Below are positions 1 to 8,617 of a stretch of DNA of 64,000 bases, piece by piece. Source of the DNA: an uncultured Pontibacter sp. (GTDB lineage: Bacteria > Bacteroidota > Bacteroidia > Cytophagales > Hymenobacteraceae); the NCBI RefSeq assembly GCF_947495565.1, contig NZ_CANLZM010000013.1, positions 62,001-126,000 of the forward strand, given 5' to 3'. The translations under genes and the position numbers were made by a program. How positions within the stretch are numbered: position 1 is the stretch's first letter; each line of letters opens with the position of its first letter. The notes under the pieces are model-generated. The model did no database searches and had not been told where the DNA came from. It saw nothing but the letters and a program-made list of their open reading frames with translations.

Positions 1-380
1 AGGTACAGCACCACATCATTTTGCCGGTTATGTATAAGATGTTTCTGATTGAGCGGCAGCCGTTCCAGAATATCAGGGTGGGTAAGCGACTCCAGGTGAG
101 CTAACTCATATCGTGTTAAGCCCTTATCCAGCATTTGGTCTATAATTTCATCTAGCGGTAAACCACTCTGAGGGCAATAGTCCCGCAGTTGCTCACGCCA
201 ATCACCGTAGCGCCACATAGCTGCACCATGTATTTGGCCTTTACTATAGATTGTAATACTTTGAGCTAAATGGCCACAATTGCAGCTACCCATATGCCCC
301 CATTCGTATTTATCGCCGCTTGCTAGCCTGTTTGCAGTCTCGCGTATGGCCTTGATCAACTCCAAAGAACTTCTTGCCAT
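1..380 (-). CDS. Hypothetical protein, 3' end cut by window edge
   Basis: An open frame reads from an ATG at 380 down through position 1 without a stop, giving at least 126 residues of an unfinished protein. It starts MARSSLELIKAIRETANRL and contains a short Gly-Cys-Asn-Cys-Gly-His segment near residue 33 that could bind metal. I do not recognise the family. The composition is soluble and mixed charged, with no signal peptide or membrane segment. A 7-of-8 match to the TAnnTTTG promoter box (CACCTTTG) lies on the minus strand at 410-417. The neighbouring gene at 533 is divergent. That this is a real gene is supported by the long open frame and normal codon use; its function is unknown. Confidence 0.6.
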   Translation of the reverse strand, partial: MARSSLELIKAIRETANRLASGDKYEWGHMGSCNCGHLAQSITIYSKGQIHGAAMWRYGDWREQLRDYCPQSGLPLDEIIDQMLDKGLTRYELAHLESLTHPDILERLPLNQKHLIHNRQNDVVLY

Positions 381-532
381 GATTTTGATGCTATAATTGA
401 TTGTATTACCAAAGGTGTTTAGGTTGAATTCGGCTTAATTTCCTCTGTCGCCTTTCATAACCCGGTTCATATTTGTTCCTTTGTAATATATCCGTTAGAC
501 GTGGCCAAATGTTTGGCTTTCTTTAAAGATCG

Positions 533-1390
533 ATGTCAATTAAATTGTTTTCAGTATACAGCTGCCACCCTAAGCTGTATGTTTTTATACTTGCCGCAGT
601 AGGTTTATATTTTTCAATTCATCCGGCGCAGGGGCAGATTCTTAATATTGAGCGTGCAAGGGTAGAGCGAGACTCTGCTGATTACTTTACAGGAAAGGGA
701 GGGCTGAGTTTCTCAATGTTTAATAGAAATGCCGGAAAAAATAACCCGAATAACTACCTTCAACTGACTTTTAACGGAGACATCGCTTATGTATCCAAAC
801 AGCATAGTTACCTCTTGCTTAACTATTACAACTACCTGCTGGTCAATTATGATTCGGAGGAGCTACGGAATACGGTAGCCAGTACCGGCTATTCTCACTT
901 TAGGGTTAACTTTTTGCGGAATAACAAGTTATCTTACGAGCTTTTTACGCAGGTTCAGGCTGATAAAGCCAGGGGGCTGGAGTTTAGAACCCTAGCCGGC
1001 GGAGGCTTCAGGTACCTCTTGCTCAAAAGTAACAATAGCTCGATCTACCTGGGCACAGGTTTTATGCACGAACATGAGGAGTGGGAAAACGCAGAGCTGG
1101 AGCAAAAGCTGATTGTGTCTGATCTCATCAAATCAACTAACTATGTTAGCGGGAAGGTAAAGCTCAATGAGCAGGTGAATACAGAAGGCATAGTATACTA
1201 CCAAGTTGGCTACGATGACAAGATAAACTCATTCAGAAACAGAGTAAGCGGTGATGTAACGCTGCAAGTGAAACTAACAACGAAATTTTCATTCAGAACC
1301 AACTTTAGTTGCACCTTTGAGGATGAACCTATTGTGCCGGTCACAAAGTTCGTGTATGCCATATCTAATGGCATACAGGTGCAGTTTTAA
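533..1390 (+). CDS. DUF481-like outer-membrane beta-barrel protein
   Basis: 285 residues. A hydrophobic signal-like segment (about residues 16-35, ending near AQGQ) is followed by alternating polar/aromatic stretches typical of an outer-membrane beta-barrel, and the chain ends in phenylalanine, as many barrel proteins do. The pattern resembles DUF481/YdiY-type salt-induced outer-membrane proteins; this is a fold-level resemblance, not a firm match. The start at 533 gives an n-region longer than usual (about 15 residues), so a later start is possible. It stands alone before the exopolysaccharide genes and could be associated with them, but nothing shows this directly. Confidence 0.6.
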   Translation: MSIKLFSVYSCHPKLYVFILAAVGLYFSIHPAQGQILNIERARVERDSADYFTGKGGLSFSMFNRNAGKNNPNNYLQLTFNGDIAYVSKQHSYLLLNYYNYLLVNYDSEELRNTVASTGYSHFRVNFLRNNKLSYELFTQVQADKARGLEFRTLAGGGFRYLLLKSNNSSIYLGTGFMHEHEEWENAELEQKLIVSDLIKSTNYVSGKVKLNEQVNTEGIVYYQVGYDDKINSFRNRVSGDVTLQVKLTTKFSFRTNFSCTFEDEPIVPVTKFVYAISNGIQVQF

Positions 1391-1525
1391 CGGGAGGCGC
1401 AATTTAATTATAGGAAATTCTGCTTTCTAACGCAATATTTTCATAATTTTACCATTTCAGTCCATAGAACTCATAAACTAAAAATAGCCGCTAGGTTTAT
1501 TTAAACTAGAAGCAATAACAATCTG

Positions 1526-2308
1526 ATGCGCAAAACCCTTATCGCATGGTGGTTCGTGCTCGGGATGGTGATTTTCGCCTCCTGCGTTCCACAAAAAAAA
1601 TTACTCCTGCTACAGGAGAACCCGGAGGTAGAAAATCAAGGAAAGGCAGATGAGCTTATTAAAACCTTTGACCTCAAGAAACCTGTTTATACTTTAAGAA
1701 CTGGAGATGTGCTTTCTTTACGGGTACAATCCACTACTCCCGCAGAATACGATTTCCTGAGTGCAGGCGCTACAACTTTTGGTGCCACTGACCCTGTTTT
1801 AGACGGTTATACTATTGATGATGCGGGTGATATCCTGCTGCCAGTGGTAGGTAAAATTAGTTTAGGCGGCCTCACAATGCAGGAGGCCCGTGCAAGTGTA
1901 ACGGAATCGCTTAAGCCTTTTTTGGCTAATCCCACTGTTAATCTTCGTTTGCTTACCTTCCGCTATACCATAGTAGGCGAGGTTAGTAGCCAAGGGCAGT
2001 TCACTACTTATCAGGATAACATAAATGTAATGGAGGCTATCGCTACGGCAGGCGGCTTAAGTCCTTATGCTAACCGTGGCAGAATTAAGCTGATTCGCTA
2101 TGAAGAGGGGCAGGCTAAGGTGTATGCATTCAGCCTTCTTGATGAAACTACGTTGGCAAAGACCAACTTCTACCTGCAGCCTGATGATATGATTGTGGTT
2201 GACCCTCTGCCAGCCAAATTTTTCAGGGAAAATGTGCTCGGCACCTTCTCGCTTGGGTTTGGTATCATTGCATCAGCAGTTCTTCTTTTCACTAGATTAT
2301 CAAATTAA
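1526..2308 (+). CDS. Polysaccharide export lipoprotein, Wza/BexD family
   Basis: 260 residues. It begins with a lipoprotein signal peptide whose lipobox is FASC (Cys about residue 20), followed by a Poly_export domain starting around LRTGDVLSLRV and a SLBB-type beta-grasp region (YTIVGEVSSQGQF). A C-terminal hydrophobic helix (LGTFSLGFGIIASAVLLF) resembles the helical end of Wza-like outer-membrane secretins. Such proteins form the outer-membrane channel for capsule or exopolysaccharide. The stop lies 7 nt before the start of the Wzc-like kinase gene, so the two are almost certainly co-transcribed and form the export/copolymerase pair. Confidence 0.9.
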   Translation: MRKTLIAWWFVLGMVIFASCVPQKKLLLLQENPEVENQGKADELIKTFDLKKPVYTLRTGDVLSLRVQSTTPAEYDFLSAGATTFGATDPVLDGYTIDDAGDILLPVVGKISLGGLTMQEARASVTESLKPFLANPTVNLRLLTFRYTIVGEVSSQGQFTTYQDNINVMEAIATAGGLSPYANRGRIKLIRYEEGQAKVYAFSLLDETTLAKTNFYLQPDDMIVVDPLPAKFFRENVLGTFSLGFGIIASAVLLFTRLSN

Positions 2309-2315
2309 CTAGAAG

Positions 2316-4691
2316 TTGGAACCTACATTTAACTCTGAAGAAAATAGCTTCATAGATTTTAAGGCTGTACTTAACTCAGCTCTTTCTAAGTGGTATCTTT
2401 TTGTGCTTGGCACTGTTGCGGCTCTTGCTGTAGCATATCTAATCAACCGTTACACTGTACCTGAGTATGAGATAACATCTTCTGTCATGGTATCAGGAGA
2501 TGCAACTCAAGGCGCTAATGCTGCTGCCTTACTTTATGGTGCTGAGCTTTTCAAAGGCACTCAAGGACTAACTAACGAGTCTATGCTTTTGAAGACGAAG
2601 CAGATGGCTAAGGAAACTCTTGACAAACTCGATTTCAGAGTAAGCTATTATATCCAGGGTAATGTCCTGCTAATGGAAGCTTATAAAGCTGATGCCCCGA
2701 TACATGTAGTTTTCGATTCAACCGCTGCAGATGTTCCTTATAACGTTATGTTCAAGGTTGGTGTAGTGGGAGATAACTCATATACACTCTTAACTGAGAA
2801 TCTAAAGTGGAATACCAAACTTGCTGACCAGACATTCGAATTTGGCAAGTCTTACCTTATTGATGGTTTTGCCTTTACAGTAGAACTCCTTAAGCAGGAG
2901 CCTTTTGCCAATAATGAAGTTCTTTTTCAGATTAATGATCTAGAAGACTTGGCTAAACGCTATGCTTCCAACCTTTCTGTTTCTCCATATGGTGGCGATG
3001 CATCTGCATTAGTATTGACTGTAGCTGGAACTACACCCAAGAAAGAAGTTGATTACCTGAATGCCCATATGGAAACATATAGGCAGAACAACCTGGATAT
3101 AAAAAATGCAAAGGCTATAGGTACGCTTGGCTTTATTGACCAACAGCTACAGCAGATTAGCGACTCCCTATACTTTATAGAGTCACGGCTCGAAGATTTT
3201 AAGAAACGTAATGCCGCAATGGATTTAAGCGCCGCCGGTGCTAAGGTGGCAGGTGAGCTACAGGTTCTGGAGCAGAGCAAGGCTGAGCTTTTGATGAACT
3301 CCCGATACTACGATTACCTTTCAACCTATTTAAGTAAAGAAAATACAGATGAGCTGATTCAGGCACCTGCTACTTTGGGCATCAGCGACCCTGTACTTAA
3401 TACGTTGGTGTCTCAGCTGGTTACGCTGCAGACAGAGCTAAGCGTTGCTTCTTCTAATCAGGGACAAGAAAACCCCGCGATCAAACTGAAGCAACAGCAG
3501 TTAAGAGAGGTTCGTGCATCATTATTGGAGAACCTTAGCAGCCTTGAAGAAGCCAATCAGATTGGCTTAAATAACCTTAACCAGCGTATCCAAAGAGCAG
3601 CTGCTGAGCTTCAGAAGCTGCCCTCATCGGAAAGGCAGTTAATAAACATTCAAAGGTTATACAGCTTAAGTGAGAACCTTTATGTTTTCTTAATGGAAAA
3701 ACGTGCAGAAGCGGGTATTTCAAAAGCTGCGAATACTTCTGACATCACCATACTTAAGGAGGCTTCTGTCAGTAAGCAAACGGCTCCTCTGCCACTGCGC
3801 AACTATGGTATTGCTTTGGCAATCGGTCTTGGGCTTCCACTTGCGTTCATCTTCATCAAAGAGTTGATGAACAACAAAATCAGCACTGCAGAGGACATTG
3901 CTAAGTTTACAGCACTGCCTTTGCTGGGGCTGGTGGGGCACAACAAAAAAGATGACAATCTACTGGCCAACTTGAGCCCGAAATCGGCATTAGCGGAGGC
4001 ATTTAGAACAGTAAGATCTAATTTGCGCTACATGACAGGTGTGGCCGAGTCAGAAACAGAAGGCGGTAAAATCATAGTTATTACTTCTTCCATAAGTGGT
4101 GAGGGTAAGACTTTCTCTGCTAAAAACCTGGCTTATATTATCTCGATCTCCGGCGAAAGAACGCTTCTGGTGAATGCTGATATGCGTAAACCTAACAATA
4201 ACACAGATTTAGGAGTTACGAACAGCACTGGACTAAGCAACTACCTGGCCGGCCATATCCCAATGGATGAGGTTATTTATACTACTATCCAGGAAAACCT
4301 ACATGTGTTGCCTTCCGGGGATATTCCTCCAAATCCTTCTGAGCTACTCCTTAGCAACCGCATGTCGGACTTGATAGTAGAGCTGAAGAAGCGTTATGAC
4401 TACATAATTATGGATACACCGCCGGTGGGGATACTTTCGGATGGTCTGGAGTTAATGCAGATTTCAGATGCAAACGTATTCATGGTACGTCAGAACTATA
4501 CTATTAAAGACTTCTTGAAAAACGTGCAGCTACAGCATGAGTCGGGTAAAATCCGTAATACGGCGATTTTATTTAATGATGTTGACTATAAGAAACTAAA
4601 CTACGGGTATGGCTACGGTTACGGCTATGGCTACGGTTATTATGCTGAAGATAATGAAACAAAGTCTTGGTGGAAACGAATAAGGGGTTAA
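2316..4691 (+). CDS. Wzc-type polysaccharide co-polymerase / tyrosine kinase
   Basis: 791 residues starting at a TTG codon. No ATG exists upstream in frame, and the first internal ATG would delete the N-terminal transmembrane helix (residues 26-45), so TTG at 2316 is the supported start. The order is: Wzz chain-length domain, a long periplasmic coiled coil, a second transmembrane segment (about 505-525), then a BY-kinase domain with Walker A (SGEGKT, about residue 595), Walker A' (LLVNADMRKP) and Walker B (IIMDTPPVG, about 695). The C-terminal tail is a run of alternating Tyr-Gly, the cluster autophosphorylated in this family. It controls polymer length and export together with the Wza-like protein just upstream. 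Confidence 0.92.
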   Translation: MEPTFNSEENSFIDFKAVLNSALSKWYLFVLGTVAALAVAYLINRYTVPEYEITSSVMVSGDATQGANAAALLYGAELFKGTQGLTNESMLLKTKQMAKETLDKLDFRVSYYIQGNVLLMEAYKADAPIHVVFDSTAADVPYNVMFKVGVVGDNSYTLLTENLKWNTKLADQTFEFGKSYLIDGFAFTVELLKQEPFANNEVLFQINDLEDLAKRYASNLSVSPYGGDASALVLTVAGTTPKKEVDYLNAHMETYRQNNLDIKNAKAIGTLGFIDQQLQQISDSLYFIESRLEDFKKRNAAMDLSAAGAKVAGELQVLEQSKAELLMNSRYYDYLSTYLSKENTDELIQAPATLGISDPVLNTLVSQLVTLQTELSVASSNQGQENPAIKLKQQQLREVRASLLENLSSLEEANQIGLNNLNQRIQRAAAELQKLPSSERQLINIQRLYSLSENLYVFLMEKRAEAGISKAANTSDITILKEASVSKQTAPLPLRNYGIALAIGLGLPLAFIFIKELMNNKISTAEDIAKFTALPLLGLVGHNKKDDNLLANLSPKSALAEAFRTVRSNLRYMTGVAESETEGGKIIVITSSISGEGKTFSAKNLAYIISISGERTLLVNADMRKPNNNTDLGVTNSTGLSNYLAGHIPMDEVIYTTIQENLHVLPSGDIPPNPSELLLSNRMSDLIVELKKRYDYIIMDTPPVGILSDGLELMQISDANVFMVRQNYTIKDFLKNVQLQHESGKIRNTAILFNDVDYKKLNYGYGYGYGYGYGYYAEDNETKSWWKRIRG

Positions 4692-4706
4692 AAAACCCCT
4701 TATTCG
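4677..4706 (+). terminator. Intrinsic terminator overlapping the wzc-like stop codon
   Basis: A perfect 13-bp inverted repeat (arms 4677-4689 and 4694-4706, 4-nt A loop) whose left arm contains the last codons and part of the stop codon of the kinase gene. A T-rich stretch follows. It should end or attenuate transcription between the export genes and the nucleotide-sugar genes. Confidence 0.8.
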
Positions 4707-4733
4707 TTTATATACCTTTCCTCAACATAATTT

Positions 4734-5669
4734 ATGCTTAAAGATTCTAAAATATACGTGGCAGGCCATAGAGGTATGGTCGGTTCAGCCATTGTTCGAA
4801 AGCTTCAGAATGAAGGCTTTTCAAATATCATCACCCGAACTTCTAAAGAGCTTGATCTGAGAAACCAGCAATCAGTTGAAGATTTCTTTGCAGAGGAAAA
4901 ACCTGAATTTGTTTTCCTGGCAGCGGCTAAAGTAGGGGGCATACAAGCTAATAATACATTTCGCGCCGAGTTTCTTTACGACAACCTCATGATTGAGGCT
5001 AACATCATCCAGGCAGCTCACAAGTATGGAGTTAAGAAGCTGATGTTCTTAGGCTCTTCATGCATTTACCCTAAGCTGGCCCCGCAGCCACTGAAAGAGG
5101 AATATTTGTTAACAGGCCCCTTAGAGCAAACCAATGAGCCGTATGCTATTGCCAAAATAGCTGGCATTAAGCTATGCGAAGCTTACCGCGACCAGTACGG
5201 GAGTAACTTCATCAGCGTAATGCCTACCAACCTTTATGGCTACAATGATAACTACGACCTTAACAACTCTCATGTACTCCCTGCCTTAATCAGGAAATTT
5301 CATGAAGCGAAGGAGGAGGGAGCGCCATCAGTTACTGTTTGGGGTACAGGAAGCCCTCGACGGGAATTTCTTTTTGCAGACGACTTAGCGGAAGCCTGCC
5401 TTTACCTGATGGAAAATTATAACGGCAGAGAGCTTGTTAACATAGGAACAGGAGAGGACATTACCATAAAAGACCTGGCTTTACTGGTAAAAGATATCGT
5501 TGGTTTTGAGGGTGAGCTGACTTTTGATACTTCCAAACCAGATGGAACTCCGCGAAAATTAATGGATGTATCTAAATTGCATAGCCTTGGTTTCAAGCAC
5601 TCTACAACTTTAGAAAAAGGAATTAAGCTGGCTTATGCAGATTTTAAAAACAAAACTGTAGAAGTATAG
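4734..5669 (+). CDS. fcl: GDP-L-fucose synthase
   Basis: 311 residues, the usual length for this family. It is an extended short-chain dehydrogenase with the NADP-binding glycine motif at the N-terminus (GHRGMVGSA, residues 11-19) and the catalytic YxxxK (YAIAK, about residue 140). The substrate-binding region [11 protein letters not shown] is characteristic of WcaG/Fcl. It epimerises and reduces GDP-4-keto-6-deoxymannose to GDP-L-fucose, using the product of the GDP-mannose dehydratase encoded next. The two genes are separated by 55 bp and follow the polysaccharide export pair, so fucose is probably a component of the exported polymer. Confidence 0.95.
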   Translation: MLKDSKIYVAGHRGMVGSAIVRKLQNEGFSNIITRTSKELDLRNQQSVEDFFAEEKPEFVFLAAAKVGGIQANNTFRAEFLYDNLMIEANIIQAAHKYGVKKLMFLGSSCIYPKLAPQPLKEEYLLTGPLEQTNEPYAIAKIAGIKLCEAYRDQYGSNFISVMPTNLYGYNDNYDLNNSHVLPALIRKFHEAKEEGAPSVTVWGTGSPRREFLFADDLAEACLYLMENYNGRELVNIGTGEDITIKDLALLVKDIVGFEGELTFDTSKPDGTPRKLMDVSKLHSLGFKHSTTLEKGIKLAYADFKNKTVEV

Positions 5670-5724
5670 TATATATACCCGTTTACAATTCATCTATACT
5701 TTACCAACCCTTTACATTTATATA

Positions 5725-6843
5725 ATGAAAACTGCCCTTATCACTGGTGTAACCGGTCAGGACGGAGCGTACCTGGCGGAGTTACTTCTAAGCAAAGGAT
5801 ACAAGGTGCACGGCATTAAGCGCCGTAGCTCCAGCTTCAATACCGACCGTATCGACCACCTGTACCAGGACCCGCACGAGAAGAACATAAACTTCAAGCT
5901 GCACTACGGCGACCTGACCGACTCTACTAACCTAATCCGTATAATACAGGAAACTCAACCGGATGAAATCTATAACCTGGCCGCTATGAGCCATGTTAAA
6001 GTTAGTTTCGATACGCCTGAGTACACAGCTAATGCCGACGGGCTCGGAACATTACGTATACTGGAGGCAATCCGAATTTTGGGCCTCACAAAAAAGACTA
6101 AAATTTACCAAGCATCAACCTCAGAGCTTTACGGCTTGGTGCAGGCTGTGCCGCAGTCGGAGACAACTCCGTTTTACCCACGTTCTCCTTACGCTGTGGC
6201 CAAACTCTACGGCTACTGGATTACTGTAAACTACCGTGAAGCTTACGGCATGTATGCGTGTAACGGTATTCTGTTCAACCACGAGTCGCCGCTGAGAGGT
6301 GAGACTTTTGTGACTAGAAAAATTACGCGCGCTGCAGCCCGCATTGGCATGGGCTTACAGGATAAACTGTTCCTGGGTAACATGGATGCCAAGCGTGACT
6401 GGGGCCATGCCAAAGACTACGTAGAAGCTATGTGGCGCATCCTGCAGCAGGATCAGCCGGAGGATTATGTGATTGCTACTGGCGTTACCACAACTGTACG
6501 CGATTTCGTGAAGATGGCCTTTGCTGAACTTGGCATTGAAATCGATTTTAAAGGCGAGGGTGTGGAAGAGAAAGGTTATGTTGCCGCTTGCAAAAACCCT
6601 GATTATCAATTAGAGTTAGGCCGTGAGGTTGTTTGTGTAGATCCTAATTACTTCCGTCCGACGGAGGTGGAACTGCTGATTGGTGATGCTACCAAAGCGA
6701 AAGAAAAGCTGCAGTGGACACCGAAGTACGATTTGCCTGCTCTGGTAAAAGACATGATGGAAGCTGATATTGAGCTCTTCAAGCGTGACAGCTACTTAGT
6801 AGAAGGCGGACACAAAGTATATAACTACCACGAGCTCCAGTAA
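5725..6843 (+). CDS. gmd: GDP-mannose 4,6-dehydratase
   Basis: 372 residues, normal for Gmd. The N-terminus carries the NADP-binding glycine motif ([13 protein letters not shown]), followed by the characteristic [11 protein letters not shown] segment and the catalytic YxxxK (YAVAK, about residue 157). It converts GDP-D-mannose to GDP-4-keto-6-deoxy-D-mannose, the first step toward GDP-L-fucose. It follows fcl in the same orientation and is closed by a strong terminator, so it is the last gene of the nucleotide-sugar unit. Confidence 0.96.
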   Translation: MKTALITGVTGQDGAYLAELLLSKGYKVHGIKRRSSSFNTDRIDHLYQDPHEKNINFKLHYGDLTDSTNLIRIIQETQPDEIYNLAAMSHVKVSFDTPEYTANADGLGTLRILEAIRILGLTKKTKIYQASTSELYGLVQAVPQSETTPFYPRSPYAVAKLYGYWITVNYREAYGMYACNGILFNHESPLRGETFVTRKITRAAARIGMGLQDKLFLGNMDAKRDWGHAKDYVEAMWRILQQDQPEDYVIATGVTTTVRDFVKMAFAELGIEIDFKGEGVEEKGYVAACKNPDYQLELGREVVCVDPNYFRPTEVELLIGDATKAKEKLQWTPKYDLPALVKDMMEADIELFKRDSYLVEGGHKVYNYHELQ

Positions 6844-6864
6844 CGGAACTGAGGAAGATACAAG

Positions 6865-6912
6865 AACATGCAAAAAGCCGGCTGATTCAGTTCAACCGGC
6901 TTTTTGCATGTT
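6865..6912 (+). terminator. Intrinsic terminator after gmd
   Basis: A 17-bp perfect inverted repeat (6865-6881 and 6896-6912) with a 14-nt loop and a T5 run inside the right arm. It begins 22 nt after the gmd stop. Confidence 0.85.
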
Positions 6913-6930
6913 AAAAATCAGATAGACAAA

Positions 6931-6962
6931 AAAAGAGCTTGTGAATTAACACAAGCTCTTTT
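6931..6962 (-). terminator. Terminator of the tRNA-Asp array
   Basis: A 13-bp perfect inverted repeat (6931-6943 and 6950-6962, 6-nt loop). On the minus strand the stem is followed by a run of T, so it ends transcripts coming from the tRNA genes just upstream on that strand. Confidence 0.85.
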
Positions 6963-6968
6963 AAAGAG

Positions 6969-7042
6969 CGGTCTGGACGGGACTCGAACCCGCGACCTCC
7001 GCCGTGACAGGGCGGCATTCTAACCAACTGAACTACCAGACC
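6969..7042 (-). tRNA. tRNA-Asp (GTC), third in transcription order
   Basis: 74 nt on the minus strand. The seven-base acceptor arms GGTCTGG/CCAGACC pair perfectly, with discriminator G. The anticodon stem CCGCC/GGCGG encloses the loop CTGTCAC, so the anticodon is GTC (Asp). The T-arm is GCGGG TTCGAGT CCCGT. The terminal CCA is not encoded. It is the last copy before the terminator. Confidence 0.96.
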
Positions 7043-7106
7043 AATACTTTTGATGTTTTGCCGAGCCTCTTGCTCCGCGTTTTTTGCGTCTACCGCAGTT
7101 TACCTG

Positions 7107-7180
7107 CGGTCTGGACGGGACTCGAACCCGCGACCTCCGCCGTGACAGGGCGGCATTCTAACCAACTGAACTACCAGACC
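7107..7180 (-). tRNA. tRNA-Asp (GTC), second in transcription order
   Basis: Identical in sequence to the copies on either side and placed exactly 138 bp from each. The 64-bp spacers on its two sides differ only by two substitutions and a one-base shift between two T-runs, so the unit was duplicated in tandem. Confidence 0.96.
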
Positions 7181-7244
7181 AATACTTTTGATGTTTTGCC
7201 GAGCCTCTTGCTCTGTGTTTTTGCGTCTACCGCAGTTTTACCTG

Positions 7245-7318
7245 CGGTCTGGACGGGACTCGAACCCGCGACCTCCGCCGTGACAGGGCGGCATTCTAAC
7301 CAACTGAACTACCAGACC
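7245..7318 (-). tRNA. tRNA-Asp (GTC), first in transcription order
   Basis: The promoter-proximal copy of the three identical tRNA-Asp genes. Acceptor, D, anticodon (GTC) and T arms are intact; CCA is not encoded. Its 5' end lies 37 nt downstream of a consensus TAnnTTTG box. Confidence 0.96.
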
Positions 7319-7355
7319 GTTTGTCTTTTCCTTAACTGTTAGTGTTAAAGTGATG

Positions 7356-7387
7356 CAAAGGTATGTTTACGGATTTAAATGTGCAAA
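7356..7387 (-). promoter_or_regulatory. Promoter of the tRNA-Asp array
   Basis: The minus strand has the Bacteroidota -7 box TACCTTTG (7363-7356) and, 20 nt upstream of it, a -33 element TTTG (7387-7384). Both match the known consensus for this phylum. It is the best promoter in the window. Confidence 0.8.
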
Positions 7388-7510
7388 TACTTAGCATCTT
7401 TTTAGGCCTATATTTTAGCTTAAATTATCGAACAGCTTCATTTACAGGAGAATTAATTTTTAGGGCAAGTATAAATTCGCACTTCTGTTACGTGCATTGG
7501 CGGAAAATCT

Positions 7511-7518
7511 TAAATTTG
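7511..7518 (+). promoter_or_regulatory. -7 box of the accA promoter
   Basis: TAAATTTG, a full match to TAnnTTTG, 26 nt before the ATG at 7545. It lies inside the longer possible reading frame that begins with TTG at 7497, which argues that translation starts at 7545. No clear -33 TTTG is seen. Confidence 0.6.
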
Positions 7519-7544
7519 TGGTACTAAACACAAGCTACGAACTT

Positions 7545-8495
7545 ATGCTTTTAGATTTTGAACAGCCCATTGCTGCCTTAGAGGGCAAACTGCAGGAGAT
7601 GAAAAAATTGGCCGATGAAAGCCAGGTTGATGTTTCGGAGGCAGTTAAGGCTCTTGAAGAGAAAATCAGGACTCTTAAAAAGGAGACATACGCTAACCTA
7701 ACCCGTTGGCAACGTGTACAGCTTTCGCGCCACCCTGAAAGGCCTTATACTTTGGATTACATACATGGTATAACAGATAAATTTGTAGAACTGCACGGCG
7801 ACCGTACTGTTAGCGATGATAAAGCAATGGTTGGCGGTTTCGGTGAGCTAGATGGCCGCGGCGTAATGATTATTGGGCAGCAGAAGGGCCGCAACACCAA
7901 GCAGCGCCAAATGCGCAATTTTGGTATGGCTAACCCGGAAGGGTACCGTAAAGCGCTTCGCCTGATGAAGATGGCAGAGAAGTTTAACAAGCCAATCATC
8001 ACCTTTATTGATACACCAGGTGCTTTTCCAGGCCTTGAGGCCGAAGAGCGAGGACAGGGAGAGGCAATTGCCCGTAACCTGAAGGAGATGTTTATGCTGA
8101 AGGTGCCTGTCATTTGTGTTATCATCGGGGAAGGTGCATCGGGCGGTGCTTTAGGTATAGCCATCGGTGACCGTGTTATGATGCTGGAGAACACTTGGTA
8201 TTCTGTTATTTCTCCTGAATCCTGCTCATCTATACTATGGCGCAGCTGGAACTACAAAGAACAGGCTGCTGAGGCACTAAAGCTAACAGCCACAGATATG
8301 CTCCAGAACAAGCTGATTGATGGTATTATCAAAGAGCCGCTAGGAGGAGCCCATCTTGACCCGAACAAGATGATGGCAACCTTGAAAAAAGAATTAATCA
8401 AATTGCTGGAAGAACTTGGAACCATGGATGCAGAGGAACGTATCATGGAACGCATTGAAAAGTTCTCTAATATGGGAGTTGTTTTAGAAGCATAA
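7545..8495 (+). CDS. accA: Acetyl-CoA carboxylase carboxyltransferase subunit alpha
   Basis: 316 residues from the ATG at 7545. The start gives [16 protein letters not shown], which aligns with the usual AccA N-terminus; the in-frame TTG at 7497 would put the promoter box inside the gene. The protein has the crotonase-like carboxyltransferase fold with the region [21 protein letters not shown] and the oxyanion-loop segment [11 protein letters not shown]. With AccD it transfers carboxyl from biotin to acetyl-CoA to make malonyl-CoA for fatty-acid synthesis. No accD, accB or accC lies in the window. A strong terminator follows, so it is probably monocistronic. Confidence 0.96.
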   Translation: MLLDFEQPIAALEGKLQEMKKLADESQVDVSEAVKALEEKIRTLKKETYANLTRWQRVQLSRHPERPYTLDYIHGITDKFVELHGDRTVSDDKAMVGGFGELDGRGVMIIGQQKGRNTKQRQMRNFGMANPEGYRKALRLMKMAEKFNKPIITFIDTPGAFPGLEAEERGQGEAIARNLKEMFMLKVPVICVIIGEGASGGALGIAIGDRVMMLENTWYSVISPESCSSILWRSWNYKEQAAEALKLTATDMLQNKLIDGIIKEPLGGAHLDPNKMMATLKKELIKLLEELGTMDAEERIMERIEKFSNMGVVLEA

Positions 8496-8512
8496 TTTTA
8501 TAACAACTAAAA

Positions 8513-8562
8513 AAAAATGAATTAGAAGCACGAGCAACAGTTCCTGCGTCTAATTCATTTTT
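8513..8562 (+). terminator. Intrinsic terminator after accA
   Basis: A 14-bp inverted repeat (8513-8526 and 8549-8562) with a 22-nt loop and a T-rich right arm, 17 nt after the accA stop. Confidence 0.8.
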
Positions 8563-8617
8563 GTTTTTGCCTCTTCTTCCGACATTTATCATGTCTTTTT
8601 ATTTAAACTAATACAGC

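Noticed and set aside
7004..7342. A 112-codon plus-strand ORF with an internal repeat
   Set aside because: It is the antisense reading of the three tandem tRNA-Asp genes; the protein repeat only reflects the DNA duplication.
7497..7544. TTG start extending accA by 16 codons
   Set aside because: A full TAnnTTTG promoter box lies inside the extension and the family start matches the ATG at 7545.
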